Assembly: GCF_014641715.1 (NCBI RefSeq)
Contig: NZ_BMIG01000013.1
Span: 1 to 64,000 of the forward strand
From: Polaromonas eurypsychrophila
GTDB lineage: Bacteria; Pseudomonadota; Gammaproteobacteria; Burkholderiales; Burkholderiaceae_C
Direction of reading: 5' to 3'
DNA length: 64,000 nucleotides
Program-made: the position numbers and the translations under genes
Shown: positions 1 to 8,769 of the stretch, one piece after another
Numbering within the stretch: position 1 is the first letter of the stretch
Layout of the letters: every line of letters starts with the position of its first letter
The notes under the pieces: model-generated
Database searches by the model: none
The model's input: the letters and a program-made list of their open reading frames with translations, nothing else
Told to the model about the DNA's origin: nothing

Positions 1-51
1 GTCCATCATTCTCCGGGTTGATGGACTTCTTGGAAAAATGACTGGTACGGT

Positions 52-201
52 TTATGGGGGGCAGGTCATCACCCCGGCACCCAGCGTCAACCAGCCCAGC
101 TGCGTGGCGCCGAAGAAGGCCAGTCCGCAGGCGCCCATCAATACACCGGTCACCAGCCGCGCCACGCGCTCTTTGCTGCCTACATTTTTTCGATAGAACA
201 T
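52..201 (-). CDS. short DUF2892-like inner-membrane protein, C-terminus shortened
   Basis: A 49-residue protein beginning MFYRKNVGSKERVARL, the usual opening of DUF2892 (YgaP-like membrane) proteins, followed by one hydrophobic stretch at about residues 17-44. I chose the ATG at 201 because GGAGAG lies just upstream; the longer frame to 333 has no such signal and crosses a tandem repeat. Family members are usually about 60-70 residues and end in a second membrane segment. Here the frame stops after GVMTCPP and the second segment is not visible downstream, so the gene may be truncated. Function of the family is poorly known; no neighbour clarifies it. Confidence 0.55.
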   Translation of the reverse strand: MFYRKNVGSKERVARLVTGVLMGACGLAFFGATQLGWLTLGAGVMTCPP

Positions 202-518
202 ATTTCTCTCCATGGCTGCCGGTAAAAAGGTCCGCATCACCCACAAAGAGAAGGCCAAAGGCGAAAAGGCGAAAAGGCGAAAAGGACGGTTCGTGCAATT
301 CAACCTTAATGCCTTGATTTTCGATCCGCTCATGGTGGCACAGGCGCCACAAACCGTGCGATCACGGTTCCAGTCCAGATATCACATGCAACGCGGACGG
401 CGGAACACACCCAAAACAGCAAAACGGCGCTATTCTTGAGATGACTCGAAGCGCGCAGAGACCGCGTTGCCGGATAACCGAAATGCCACCACTCGAAGCG
501 CCAACTTAAAAGGAAATT
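202..518. other. intergenic stretch between divergent genes
   Basis: No gene with a plausible start or codon pattern is visible in these 317 bases. They should hold the promoters of the DUF2892-like gene (leftward) and the hybrid kinase (rightward). The only structure I see is the short tandem repeat at 260-285. AGGA at 511-514 is the likely ribosome binding site of the kinase gene. Confidence 0.5.
260..285. repeat. 8-bp tandem repeat, about 3.25 copies
   Basis: The unit ggcgaaaa occurs at 260-267, 268-275 and 276-283 and is followed by gg. It lies upstream of the DUF2892-like gene and could vary in copy number by slippage. No function is evident. Confidence 0.6.
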
Positions 519-527
519 TTGTTTTCA

Positions 528-3350
528 ATGCGTCAAGACCGGCGGATCGCCCTGATGGGTGGCCTTATTCTTCTAGCGACCAGTATCGCAGCGGGCATCG
601 CGGTATATGTCGTCATGGGGCGACAGGCAGAGTCTGTTCTCAGCCGTAGCCTGCAGACGGCGCTGCAAAGCAATGCCCGCCTGTTTGAAAGCCAGATCAA
701 CCAGGCCCTGACTGACGCGCGCACTGTGGCCACCCGCCCTTTCCTGGTGCAAACCCTGCAGACGTTAACGACCACGCCGGAGGATCCGGCAGCCATGCTT
801 GCCATGCAGCGGGCTGCCACTTCGTTTCTGCCCACCGGCTTCAGGGGCTTGGCTTTTCTTGATGCAGGAGGCCGCGAAGTGGCACGCGCCGGCAGTTTTT
901 CCCCCAGCGATGAGAAACACCTTTTGCTGAATAAGAAGGACCGCGCCACCCTGCTGTGGAATGAAAATTTCACGGTCCAGACACACCTGGACATCCTCGA
1001 CCCGAAAGGCCTGCGCGTGGGCGCCGTCATGACCGAAGCCACTCTGCCCTTGCTGACCCGCGTCTTTGGCGAGGTGGGTGCCATGGGCCAAAGTGCCGAG
1101 TTTGCAGTCTGCGCGCCGCTTGATGATGGCGGCAAGGCCATGGACTGCTTCCTGGGCCGCTTGTCCGGCATCGCGTTCAAGCGCATTGAGCGTGTGATCG
1201 AGGGCGGGCCCCTGCCCATGAGCCACGCCCTGCGTGGAAACACCGGCATTATCGCTGCCAGGGATTACCGCGGCGAACAGGTGGTGGCTGCCTACGTCCC
1301 AGTGGCGCCTGCCGGCATGGGGATGGTGCTCAAGCTCGACCAAAAGGAGTTGTACTTGCCCACCTTCGCGCAGCTCAAGGATATCGTGCCGCTGCTGGCG
1401 GGCTTGATGATTGCCGGCGTGTTGCTGCTCCATCTTCTGGTCACACCGCTGGTGCGCAAACTGGTTCGATCAGAGAAGGACGCGCGCGGTGCCAGTGACT
1501 TGCTGCGCAGCAGCGAATCACAGCTGCGAGACATCACCGACAACATGCCTGCCCTGGTATCGTACATCGATGCCGACCAGCGTTATCGCTTTCATAACCT
1601 GGCGTATGAAGAGGGCTTGGGCTTGTCCGCAGCGCAGATTGACGGCAAACACATGCGTGAGGTTCTGGGCGAGGAGGTCTACCAAAGCAACATCCCCTCT
1701 GTTGAACAGGTGCTGGCGGGATATCCGGTGGCGTACGACCGCGTCCGGAAAAACCTTCGCGGTGAGCTGCGGGACTATGTTGTCAATTACTTTCCACGGT
1801 ACGGGGAGGATGCCGACGAGGGCAAGGTGGTCGGTTTTTACGTACAGGCCACCGACGTCACCGCGCTCAAACACGTCGACCGCATCAAGAGCGAGTTTGT
1901 CTCCACCGTGAGCCACGAGCTGCGCACGCCGCTGACGTCAATTCGCGGCTCGCTGGGTTTGATAGCGGGCGGCGTTGGCGGCAAGCTGCCCGACGCCGTC
2001 AAGACGCTGGTCGAGATTGCCAAGAACAACTGCGAACGCCTGATCCGCCTGATCAACGACATCCTGGACATCGAAAAAATCGAGTCCGGCAATATCCCGC
2101 TCGACCTGCAGGAGACGGCCCTGAAGCCGCTGCTGACGCAGGCCTTGGCGGCCAACGAAGGGTTTGGCACGACGAAAAACGTGGGCCTGCGCCTGTATTG
2201 TCCTGACGAGACCCTGCAGGTGCTTGCGGACAGCGACCGCCTGACGCAGGTGATGACCAACCTGCTGTCCAATGCGATGAAGTTTTCGCCGCCCAACGAA
2301 ACGGTGGAGGTACATGTGTCCCGGGCGGGCCTTGGCGTGCGGGTTGAGGTACGTGACCGCGGCCCCGGCATTCCCGACGAGTTCCGCAAGCGCATCTTCC
2401 AGAAGTTCTCGCAGGCCGACTCGTCCGATACGCGCCAGGCGGCCGGCACCGGGCTGGGTCTGAACATTTCGCGGGCCATTGTCGAACGGCTGGGCGGCCA
2501 CCTCGGTTTTGAGAGCGAAGCCGGCGCAGGCTCCATCTTTTTCTTTGAACTGCCGCTATCGACGGAGCGCCAGGAAAAGAAGGCGGCGGCACCTGCCAGC
2601 GGCCGTCCGCGCATTCTTGTATGCGAAGACGACCGGGACATTGCGCATCTGATCGGCCTGATGCTGAACAAAGGCGGCTTTGACGTGGACAGGGCCTACA
2701 CCGCCGCCACGGCACTGGCTTTTCTGGAGACAAGCCCTTATGCCGCAATGACGGTGGACCTGGCGCTGCGCGACCAGGACGGCATCACGCTGATCCACAC
2801 CCTGCGCCGACAGGCACACACGCGCGACCTGCCCATTGTGGTGGTTTCGTCCTCGGCTAGCGAAGGCCAGATCCAGTGCAACAACCTGCCGCTGAACATT
2901 TCAGACTGGGTGGACAAACCGATCGACGAGAACCAGATGGTTCTGACACTGCGCCGCGCCATGGGCCTCATGGTCCAGGGCAAACCGCGCATCCTGCATA
3001 TCGAGGACGATTTCGACACGCAGCGCATCGCCGCCGCGATTGCGCAGGACTTCGCCGTTTTCGAGTTTGCTACTTCGCCTGGCGAGGCGCGCGCACGGCT
3101 CCGAGAGCAGCATTTCGATCTGGTGCTGCTGGACCTGGCTTTGCGTGACGGGTCGGGGTGGGATGTGCTGGCAGACCTCGATGCACTGGGCAATGCACCT
3201 CCCGTGGTGGTGTTTTCCGCCACGGCGTTGAAGCCGGCGGAGAGCAAGCGCTTCGCTGCCGTGCTGCTCAAAGCCCAGACCTCGAACACCGAACTCCTGC
3301 AGACCCTGCAGCGCGTGCTTGCCGAGGCTTCTGCCCTGCCCGCGGCCTGA
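528..3350 (+). CDS. hybrid sensor histidine kinase with PAS and two receiver domains
   Basis: A membrane sensor kinase of about 940 residues. Order of parts: an N-terminal membrane segment (about residues 8-28), a periplasmic sensing region to about 285, a second membrane segment (about 285-308), a PAS domain (about 325-445), HisKA with the phospho-accepting His463 in VSHELRTPL, an HATPase domain (N box near LLSNAMKFS, G boxes DRGPGIPDE and GTGLGLNIS), then two receiver domains with likely phosphorylated Asp at about 744 (VDLALRDQDG) and 869 (LLDLALRDGSG). The last receiver ends the protein and there is no HPt domain, so a separate partner is expected. The ATG at 528 and the TTG at 519 are both possible; AGGA at 511 is too near the TTG and somewhat far from the ATG. 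No response-regulator gene is adjacent. The ligand is unknown. Confidence 0.9.
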   Translation: MRQDRRIALMGGLILLATSIAAGIAVYVVMGRQAESVLSRSLQTALQSNARLFESQINQALTDARTVATRPFLVQTLQTLTTTPEDPAAMLAMQRAATSFLPTGFRGLAFLDAGGREVARAGSFSPSDEKHLLLNKKDRATLLWNENFTVQTHLDILDPKGLRVGAVMTEATLPLLTRVFGEVGAMGQSAEFAVCAPLDDGGKAMDCFLGRLSGIAFKRIERVIEGGPLPMSHALRGNTGIIAARDYRGEQVVAAYVPVAPAGMGMVLKLDQKELYLPTFAQLKDIVPLLAGLMIAGVLLLHLLVTPLVRKLVRSEKDARGASDLLRSSESQLRDITDNMPALVSYIDADQRYRFHNLAYEEGLGLSAAQIDGKHMREVLGEEVYQSNIPSVEQVLAGYPVAYDRVRKNLRGELRDYVVNYFPRYGEDADEGKVVGFYVQATDVTALKHVDRIKSEFVSTVSHELRTPLTSIRGSLGLIAGGVGGKLPDAVKTLVEIAKNNCERLIRLINDILDIEKIESGNIPLDLQETALKPLLTQALAANEGFGTTKNVGLRLYCPDETLQVLADSDRLTQVMTNLLSNAMKFSPPNETVEVHVSRAGLGVRVEVRDRGPGIPDEFRKRIFQKFSQADSSDTRQAAGTGLGLNISRAIVERLGGHLGFESEAGAGSIFFFELPLSTERQEKKAAAPASGRPRILVCEDDRDIAHLIGLMLNKGGFDVDRAYTAATALAFLETSPYAAMTVDLALRDQDGITLIHTLRRQAHTRDLPIVVVSSSASEGQIQCNNLPLNISDWVDKPIDENQMVLTLRRAMGLMVQGKPRILHIEDDFDTQRIAAAIAQDFAVFEFATSPGEARARLREQHFDLVLLDLALRDGSGWDVLADLDALGNAPPVVVFSATALKPAESKRFAAVLLKAQTSNTELLQTLQRVLAEASALPAA

Positions 3351-3364
3351 GCGCCAATTCATAC

Positions 3365-3430
3365 GCTATTAATTTGATAGCTGTTTACGCATATGGAATG
3401 CCGCCTGGCGGCCTGTTTAATCAAAAACTC
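3365..3430. repeat. interspersed repeat copy (intergenic)
   Basis: Begins with an inverted-repeat head (gctattaatttgatagc) followed by tgtttacgc and a GC-rich body. It belongs to the window-wide family described in the findings. It lies just after the kinase stop codon. Confidence 0.6.
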
Positions 3431-3472
3431 TCGGCTGGCAGAGGCCGCCACGATAGGTCGCCTGCCCGCCGT

Positions 3473-4105
3473 TCAGGGCATGCGGGCGCGCAGCTCCTGC
3501 AGGGTCCCGACGATCAGCCGCAGGCCAAAGGCACCGACGACCGCACCCGACACCTTGCTCAGGCGGGCGAAGTTGCGCAGATAGACCTGCTGGACGGCTT
3601 TTTGCGAAAAGGCGATAGCGAGGCTGGTGTGCCAGATGATCGAGTTGAGATACACCACAACGACGGCGCAAGCTACATGCAGCCACGAGGGCGAAGGCGG
3701 CAATGCTGTGGCGAACACGCTTCCATAAAACAGCGCGATTTTTGGATTGAGCGCACTGGTCATGAAACCGACCCGGAACGCCGCCCCATAACTCAAGGTT
3801 CCCGGCGGTACGGAAGCCGCCGATGTGCCCGAACGCCATAGCTTGTAGGCCAGATAAAGCAGGTACAGCCCGCCCGCGATCTGCGCCCCCTGGCGCAGCT
3901 GGGGCTGGCTCGAGAACACAACACCCACACCCATCACCGCCAGCGTCGCCCATGCCAGTGTGGCGCTGGTCATGCCACCCACCGCGGCGAAAGCGGTCGC
4001 GCGGCTTTGACCGCCGGCAAGTTGTGCGAGCAGCACCACGTTGAACCCGGGCACCAGAAGAACGGCCCAGTGGAGCAACGCGATGGCGATGAGGGATGAG
4101 AGCAT
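3473..4105 (-). CDS. LysE/RhtB family amino-acid exporter
   Basis: A 210-residue, six-helix inner-membrane protein. The start MLSSLIAIALLHWAVLLVPG carries the N-terminal P-G-P/N-like signature of LysE/RhtB exporters (VPGFNVVLLAQ), and the middle motif GGLYLLYLAYKLWRSG is typical. Family members export amino acids or derivatives such as threonine, lysine, cysteine or homoserine lactone; the substrate cannot be read from the sequence. The length matches the family. It follows directly on an AraC-type regulator remnant at 4115-4357, which may once have controlled it. Confidence 0.85.
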   Translation of the reverse strand: MLSSLIAIALLHWAVLLVPGFNVVLLAQLAGGQSRATAFAAVGGMTSATLAWATLAVMGVGVVFSSQPQLRQGAQIAGGLYLLYLAYKLWRSGTSAASVPPGTLSYGAAFRVGFMTSALNPKIALFYGSVFATALPPSPSWLHVACAVVVVYLNSIIWHTSLAIAFSQKAVQQVYLRNFARLSKVSGAVVGAFGLRLIVGTLQELRARMP

Positions 4106-4114
4106 TTGTGTGCC

Positions 4115-4357
4115 CTAGGAATGGATGAACTTCTTCGAACGGCCGGTCGGCAGGCTCATTGCGGTCAGGCTGTCGAGCAGCACGCTCTGCCCAGCCATGC
4201 GGAACCCGGTGGCGCCGCTGACGGGCAACACCAGCCGTGCAGAGGCGACCTCACAGCTCGGGCTCCAGTGCGTCCAAGAAGCGTGCAGCGCCACACGCTC
4301 TACCTTGAAAGTGGGCGTCTGTAGCGGCAGCGTGCGGTCCAGGGGCATGGCTTCCAC
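4115..4357 (-). pseudogene. N-terminal remnant of an AraC-type regulator
   Basis: An 80-codon frame whose middle (HASWTHWSPSCEVASARLVLP, then a hydrophobic GQSVLLDSLTAMSLPTG) resembles the cupin-like N-terminal effector domain of AraC-family regulators, in which charged or aromatic residues, RLVLP and a later LP-G turn recur. It stops after about 80 residues, whereas such regulators are usually 250-300 long. No C-terminal helix-turn-helix part is visible before the exporter begins 10 bases later. I read it as a truncated relic. The similarity is from memory only; it could be an unrelated small protein. Confidence 0.4.
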
Positions 4358-4395
4358 TGTAATACTTGACCCGACCGCCTGGGTTGACAGCGTTT

Positions 4396-4460
4396 ACTAT
4401 CGATTTGATAGCTGTTTGCGCCTGCTGCATAAGGGCTGGAGTCCGATTTTCCTTGAAAAT
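4396..4460. repeat. interspersed repeat copy (intergenic)
   Basis: Head actatcgatttgatagct, then gtttgcgcctgctgc and aagggctggagtccgatttt. This is one of the best-preserved copies and shows the consensus end aagggctggag-cc-attt. It lies between the AraC remnant and the Bug receptor gene. Confidence 0.7.
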
Positions 4461-4502
4461 ACGATCAAAGGTCGCCCCCGGACAGCCGTGAAGGCATTCC
4501 GT

Positions 4503-5513
4503 TCAGGAGTCCAGCCGGGCACCAGAGGTTTTGACCAGCCGCTCCCAGACCGGGTAGTCCTTTTTGTAGGCGGCGGCAAACGCTTCCGGCGTGCTGGCAG
4601 CTACCGTGAAACCCATGCTGGAGATTTTTTCGACGATATCGGGCATCACGCAGATGCGCTGGATCTCGCTGGACACGCGGGCAATGATGTCTTTGGGCGT
4701 TTTGGCGGGCGCGGCCATGCCTATCCAGCCCGCAATGCGGTAGAACTCGTCGGTCAACCCCTGCTCGGCCAGCGTGGGCGCATTCGGCAGCACGGCCATG
4801 CGTTTGAGGCCCGTCACCCCGATGAGCCTGAGCTTGCCCGCCTCAATGTGCGGCTTGGCGGCCAGCGCGCTGGCGTAAGACATCTGAATCTGGCCACCTA
4901 TCAGCTCCTGCAACATGGGTGCCTCCCCTTTGTAGGGGACATGAACCATGTCGGCCTTCTGGCTCTCACTCATGGAATAGCCGGCCAGGTGTGCGTATGA
5001 GCCCACGCCCCAGGAACCATAGGACAACTTGCCCTTGTTGGCGGCCATGAATTTCAGCAACTCGGGGCCGTTTTTGGCGCTCACGCCGGGATGCACCACC
5101 AGGGTGACCGGCGCATTGACAAATTGCGAGACCAGCGTCAGGTCGCGCTGCGGGTGGTAGGGCAGTTTGTCGTAGAGGAACTGGTTGGTCAGCAAGGACG
5201 AGTTGAGCGAGACTACAAAGTTGTAGCCGTCGGGCGCGGCTTTGGCAATGGTGTCCGTCCCCACAATGCCACCTGCGCCACCCCTGTTCTCGACGATCAC
5301 AGGCTGCCACAGTCGTGCGCTGAGCTTTTCACCAATTAGGCGGGTCAACACATCGGTGGCGCCGCCTGCATTGAAGGGCACAACGATGCGAATCGGTTTG
5401 TTCGGATAGCCCTGCTGGGCTTGCAAAGGCAGCGCCGCAGCGCCCAGGCACAAGGGTAGGCCGGCGGCGCCGGCACGGCTCAGCAATTCGCGACGATTCA
5501 ATGGCTTCAGCAT
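4503..5513 (-). CDS. Bug-family tripartite tricarboxylate transporter substrate-binding protein
   Basis: A 336-residue periplasmic receptor. The signal region holds RRELLSRAGAAGLPLCLG, with an Arg pair that may indicate Tat export. The mature part shows the family signatures YPNKPIRIVVPFNAGG, VENRGGAGGIVGTD and APDGYNF, and later LPNAPTLAEQG. Bug proteins bind carboxylates, amides or related anions for TctAB-type transporters or for signalling. They are greatly expanded in Burkholderiales and usually lack a linked transporter, as here. It lies downstream of ygiQ in the same direction with about 110 bases between. Confidence 0.9.
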   Translation of the reverse strand: MLKPLNRRELLSRAGAAGLPLCLGAAALPLQAQQGYPNKPIRIVVPFNAGGATDVLTRLIGEKLSARLWQPVIVENRGGAGGIVGTDTIAKAAPDGYNFVVSLNSSLLTNQFLYDKLPYHPQRDLTLVSQFVNAPVTLVVHPGVSAKNGPELLKFMAANKGKLSYGSWGVGSYAHLAGYSMSESQKADMVHVPYKGEAPMLQELIGGQIQMSYASALAAKPHIEAGKLRLIGVTGLKRMAVLPNAPTLAEQGLTDEFYRIAGWIGMAAPAKTPKDIIARVSSEIQRICVMPDIVEKISSMGFTVAASTPEAFAAAYKKDYPVWERLVKTSGARLDS

Positions 5514-5544
5514 GGGTTTCTCCGGTGATAGCCCGATTTGGCAC

Positions 5545-5585
5545 CATCACGCGAAACCCGTTAGCCGGTGAAAACCCGCGTGATG
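5545..5585. promoter_or_regulatory. inverted repeat in the ygiQ-Bug gap
   Basis: CATCACGCG at 5545-5553 is exactly complementary to CGCGTGATG at 5577-5585, giving a 9-bp stem with a 23-base loop. It lies just upstream of the Bug gene start and downstream of ygiQ. There is no T run, so it does not look like a simple terminator. It could be an operator or an mRNA hairpin; role unknown. Confidence 0.4.
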
Positions 5586-5623
5586 TCGCTAGCGCGACCT
5601 GCAGCCGCTTCCAGTCGCCGGCT

Positions 5624-8002
5624 TCAGCGTTGCTTGCGAAGCCCGGCTTTGCCGCCAGGCTTGCCAGAGCCGTTGTCACGCGGCGGCAGGCCAGTATGCT
5701 GGGTCAGGATACGACCCTTGATAGGCGTCACGGGCTTGAGCGCCACAGTCGTCGAGTTCTTCTTGCGTGCGCTCACGTAGCCGCCATCGGTCAGCGGCTG
5801 GAAAGTCGGGATCAGGTGGTGCTTGCCATTGCCGATCAGGTCAGCGCGACCCATGGCTTTCAGCGCCTCGCGCAGCAGCGGCCAGTTGTTGGCGTCGTGG
5901 TATCGCAAAAAGGCCTTGTGCAGGCGGCGCCGTTTGTCGCCGCGTACGATGTCTACCGTCTCGCTGTCGCGCGTGATTTTGCGCAGCGGGTTTTTGTTGG
6001 TGTGGTACATCGTCGTGGCGGTGGCCATCGGTGACGGGTAAAAAGTCTGCACCTGGTCGGCGCGAAAGCCGTTCTTCTTGAGCCAGATCGCCAGATTCAT
6101 CATGTCTTCGTCGCTGGTGCCGGGGTGGGCGGCGATGAAGTAGGGAATCAAAAACTGCTTCTTCCCGGCTTCGAGCGAATACTTCTCGAACATCTGCTTG
6201 AACTTGTCGTAGCTGCCGATGCCGGGCTTCATCATCTTGGTCAGCGGCCCCTGCTCGGTATGTTCAGGCGCGATCTTCAAATAGCCGCCCACGTGGTGCG
6301 TGACAAGTTCTTTCACATACTCGGGGCTTTGCACTGCCAGGTCGTAACGCAGGCCGGAGCTGATCAAAATTTTCTTCACGCCCTTGAGCGCCCGCGCGCG
6401 GCGGTACATCTTGATCAGCGGGTTGTGGTCGGTGTTCAGGTTGGAGCAGATGCCGGGGTAGACACAGCTCGGCTTGCGGCAGGCCGATTCGATCTCCGGC
6501 GACTTGCAACCTATGCGGTACATATTGGCGGTCGGTCCGCCCAGGTCAGAAATCGCGCCGGTGAAACCCTTGACGGTGTCGCGGATGGCTTCGATCTCGC
6601 GGATCACCGAGTCTTCCGAGCGGCTCTGGATGATGCGGCCCTCGTGTTCGGTGATCGAGCAAAAGGTGCAGCCGCCGAAACAGCCACGCATGATGTTGAC
6701 GCTGAAGCGGATCATTTCCCAGGCCGGGATTTTGGTCGCACCATCATGGCTGCCGTTCTCGTCGGCATACGACGGATGCGGCGAACGTGCATACGGCAGG
6801 TCGAACACATAGTCCATCTCGGCCGTGGTCAGCGGAATCGGCGGCGGTGTGATCCAGACGTCGCGCGCGGTCGCTCCCTCCCCGTGGGCCTGCACCAGCG
6901 CGCGCGCGTTGCCGGGGTTGGTTTCCAGGTGCAGCACGCGGTTCGCGTGGGCATACAGCACTGCGTCACTTTTGACCTGCTCGTAGGACGGCAGGCGAAT
7001 CACGGAGCGGTCGCGTGGAGGAACCTTGATCTTGCCCTGCATGTGCGACAAGCTGGGGTTGGGGACAAAGGTCAGCGGTTTGATGGCGGGGTTGGCCTGC
7101 GGCTTTTGAGTCAGCACCGGCGAGCCGGTCGACTCGGCCTGCGCTGCAACCTCGGCGGCTTCGTCTTCACGCGCACAGCTCGCGCCCTGCTCTTTCGCCT
7201 GCTCCGAAATCATGAGATACGGATTGACATGCGCCTCGACCCGGCCCGGCGCATCGACGCTGGTGGAGTCGATTTCGAACCAGCCCTGCGCGGTTTCATC
7301 GCCGCTGCGACGTATGAAGGCGGTGCCGCGGATGTCGGTCATGCTGGTCACCGGTTCTTTGGCGGCCAGGCGATGCGCGATCTCGACAATCGCGCGTTCT
7401 GCGTTGCCATAGAGCAGCAGGTCGCACTTGGCGTCGATCACGACCGAGCGGCGCACCTTGTCGGACCAGTAGTCGTAATGCGCAATGCGGCGCAGCGAAC
7501 CTTCAATACCGCCCAGCACAATCGGCACCTCTTTGTAGGCCTCGCGGCAGCGCTGTGAATACACCAGCGCGGCGCGGTCCGGCCGTTTGCCGCCTATGTC
7601 GCCGGGCGTGTAGGCGTCGTCGCTGCGGATCTTGCGGTCCGCCGTGTAGCGGTTGATCATCGAGTCCATGTTGCCGGCAGTCACGCCGAAAAACAAATTC
7701 GGTTTACCCAAGGCCTTGAAGGGCTCGGCACTTTGCCAGTCGGGCTGCGCAATGATGCCGACGCGAAAGCCCTGGGCCTCCAGCATGCGGCCGATGACGG
7801 CCATGCCGAAGCTTGGGTGGTCCACATAGGCGTCGCCGGTGACGATGATGATGTCGCAACTGCCCCAGCCCAGGGCGTCCATCTCAGCCCGGCTCATGGG
7901 CAGGAATTTCGACGTGCCGAAGCGGCTTGCCCAGTACTTGCGATAACTGGTCAGCGGTTTTGCGGCGCGCGCGAAAAAAGAGACGTCGATGGGGGCGTTC
8001 AT
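5624..8002 (-). CDS. ygiQ: YgiQ family radical SAM protein
   Basis: A 792-residue protein matching YgiQ (UPF0313) from its opening ([35 protein letters not shown]) to its end. The 4Fe-4S cluster motif CFGGCTFC (Cys-x3-Cys-x2-Cys) lies in the middle, followed by [15 protein letters not shown]. The N-terminal part is a B12-binding-like fold and the centre is the radical-SAM barrel. Family members are slightly shorter (about 700-740 residues); an Ala/Gln-rich insertion around [18 protein letters not shown] accounts for part of the difference. The biochemical role of YgiQ is not established. A 477-codon open frame on the opposite strand here is a shadow. Confidence 0.92.
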   Translation of the reverse strand: MNAPIDVSFFARAAKPLTSYRKYWASRFGTSKFLPMSRAEMDALGWGSCDIIIVTGDAYVDHPSFGMAVIGRMLEAQGFRVGIIAQPDWQSAEPFKALGKPNLFFGVTAGNMDSMINRYTADRKIRSDDAYTPGDIGGKRPDRAALVYSQRCREAYKEVPIVLGGIEGSLRRIAHYDYWSDKVRRSVVIDAKCDLLLYGNAERAIVEIAHRLAAKEPVTSMTDIRGTAFIRRSGDETAQGWFEIDSTSVDAPGRVEAHVNPYLMISEQAKEQGASCAREDEAAEVAAQAESTGSPVLTQKPQANPAIKPLTFVPNPSLSHMQGKIKVPPRDRSVIRLPSYEQVKSDAVLYAHANRVLHLETNPGNARALVQAHGEGATARDVWITPPPIPLTTAEMDYVFDLPYARSPHPSYADENGSHDGATKIPAWEMIRFSVNIMRGCFGGCTFCSITEHEGRIIQSRSEDSVIREIEAIRDTVKGFTGAISDLGGPTANMYRIGCKSPEIESACRKPSCVYPGICSNLNTDHNPLIKMYRRARALKGVKKILISSGLRYDLAVQSPEYVKELVTHHVGGYLKIAPEHTEQGPLTKMMKPGIGSYDKFKQMFEKYSLEAGKKQFLIPYFIAAHPGTSDEDMMNLAIWLKKNGFRADQVQTFYPSPMATATTMYHTNKNPLRKITRDSETVDIVRGDKRRRLHKAFLRYHDANNWPLLREALKAMGRADLIGNGKHHLIPTFQPLTDGGYVSARKKNSTTVALKPVTPIKGRILTQHTGLPPRDNGSGKPGGKAGLRKQR

Positions 8003-8132
8003 TAGGGGCTTGGGGGGGGAACGCGGTATTTTAAGGTTTTAAGCCATCGCGTACGCCCTGAATGGGTACTTTCGGCCTGTTCCGGGCCCGAATGGCAACG
8101 GAAAGCGCTGCAATCTGTGCATAAACCGGGAA

Positions 8133-8582
8133 TCAGCGCCTGGCGTGCAGGATAAGGCGGTCGAGCATTGCGCTCAACTGCTTCCGTTCCGCGGCCGACA
8201 GACAGCCGAAAATTTCGCCATTGCGCCGCGCGATCAGCGCCATCACCCGGTTCCAGAGCGCCCGCCCGGCAACCGTCGGCGTCAGCACCACGCCGCGGCG
8301 ATCGGATGCACAGGCATCCTTGCTGATCAGGCCGCGCTCGGTCAGCGCCTGCGCGGCGCGGCTGGCCTGGCCCTTGTTGAGGTTGGCCTTGGCAGCAAGT
8401 TCGACCACGGACAGTGGCGCGAAGTTGCCGATGGCCGCCAGGCAGCGCGCCTCGCCCACGGGGAGCCCAAACTCGTCGGCATAGGCGTCACTGCTGAACT
8501 TGTCGGTCAGCTTGTTGACCAGATGCAGCCGGTAGCTCAAAAAACGGTCCAGCGGCGGCAGCGCAGCTGGTTTACGCGGCAT
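8133..8582 (-). CDS. MarR-family transcriptional regulator
   Basis: A 149-residue winged-helix regulator. The motifs LSVVELAAKANLNKGQASRA (recognition region) and LISKDACASDRRGVVLTPT (wing, with the DxR signature) are typical of MarR. The ATG at 8582 is preferred because AGGAG lies 7 bases upstream. It overlaps the 3' end of the DUF2783 gene, so monooxygenase, DUF2783 and regulator form one operon. A plausible target is the pair of GTTG-N6-CAAC sites at 10366-10407 upstream of the operon. The effector is unknown, probably an aromatic acid or its CoA ester. Confidence 0.88.
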   Translation of the reverse strand: MPRKPAALPPLDRFLSYRLHLVNKLTDKFSSDAYADEFGLPVGEARCLAAIGNFAPLSVVELAAKANLNKGQASRAAQALTERGLISKDACASDRRGVVLTPTVAGRALWNRVMALIARRNGEIFGCLSAAERKQLSAMLDRLILHARR

Positions 8583-8769
8583 CTGCAGCTCCTGCGCCGC
8601 ACTGCTTCTGCGCATTGGCGATCAGGGGCAACACCTGGTCGGCCTGATCAAAGCGGCTCATCAGCGACAGGCTCAGCATCGACAGCAGCAAGGGCGCTTG
8701 CGCCTCGCCCACGGCCGCCAGCGCCTCGCACAGGGCCGTGTAACTGCAATCCAGATCGTCATCGGTCAT
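8572..8769 (-). CDS. DUF2783 family small protein
   Basis: A 65-residue protein (MTDDDLDCSYTALCEALAAVG opening) matching DUF2783, a family found next to FAD-dependent aromatic monooxygenases. It starts 4 bases inside the end of the monooxygenase gene (ATGA overlap) and its end overlaps the start of the MarR gene, so it is translationally coupled to both. No catalytic motif is visible. A helper or subunit role for the monooxygenase is an inference from conserved linkage. Confidence 0.75.
   Translation of the reverse strand: MTDDDLDCSYTALCEALAAVGEAQAPLLLSMLSLSLMSRFDQADQVLPLIANAQKQCGAGAADAA

Noticed and set aside
6125..7558. 477-codon open frame on the plus strand
   Set aside because: Antisense to ygiQ; no ribosome site or domain.
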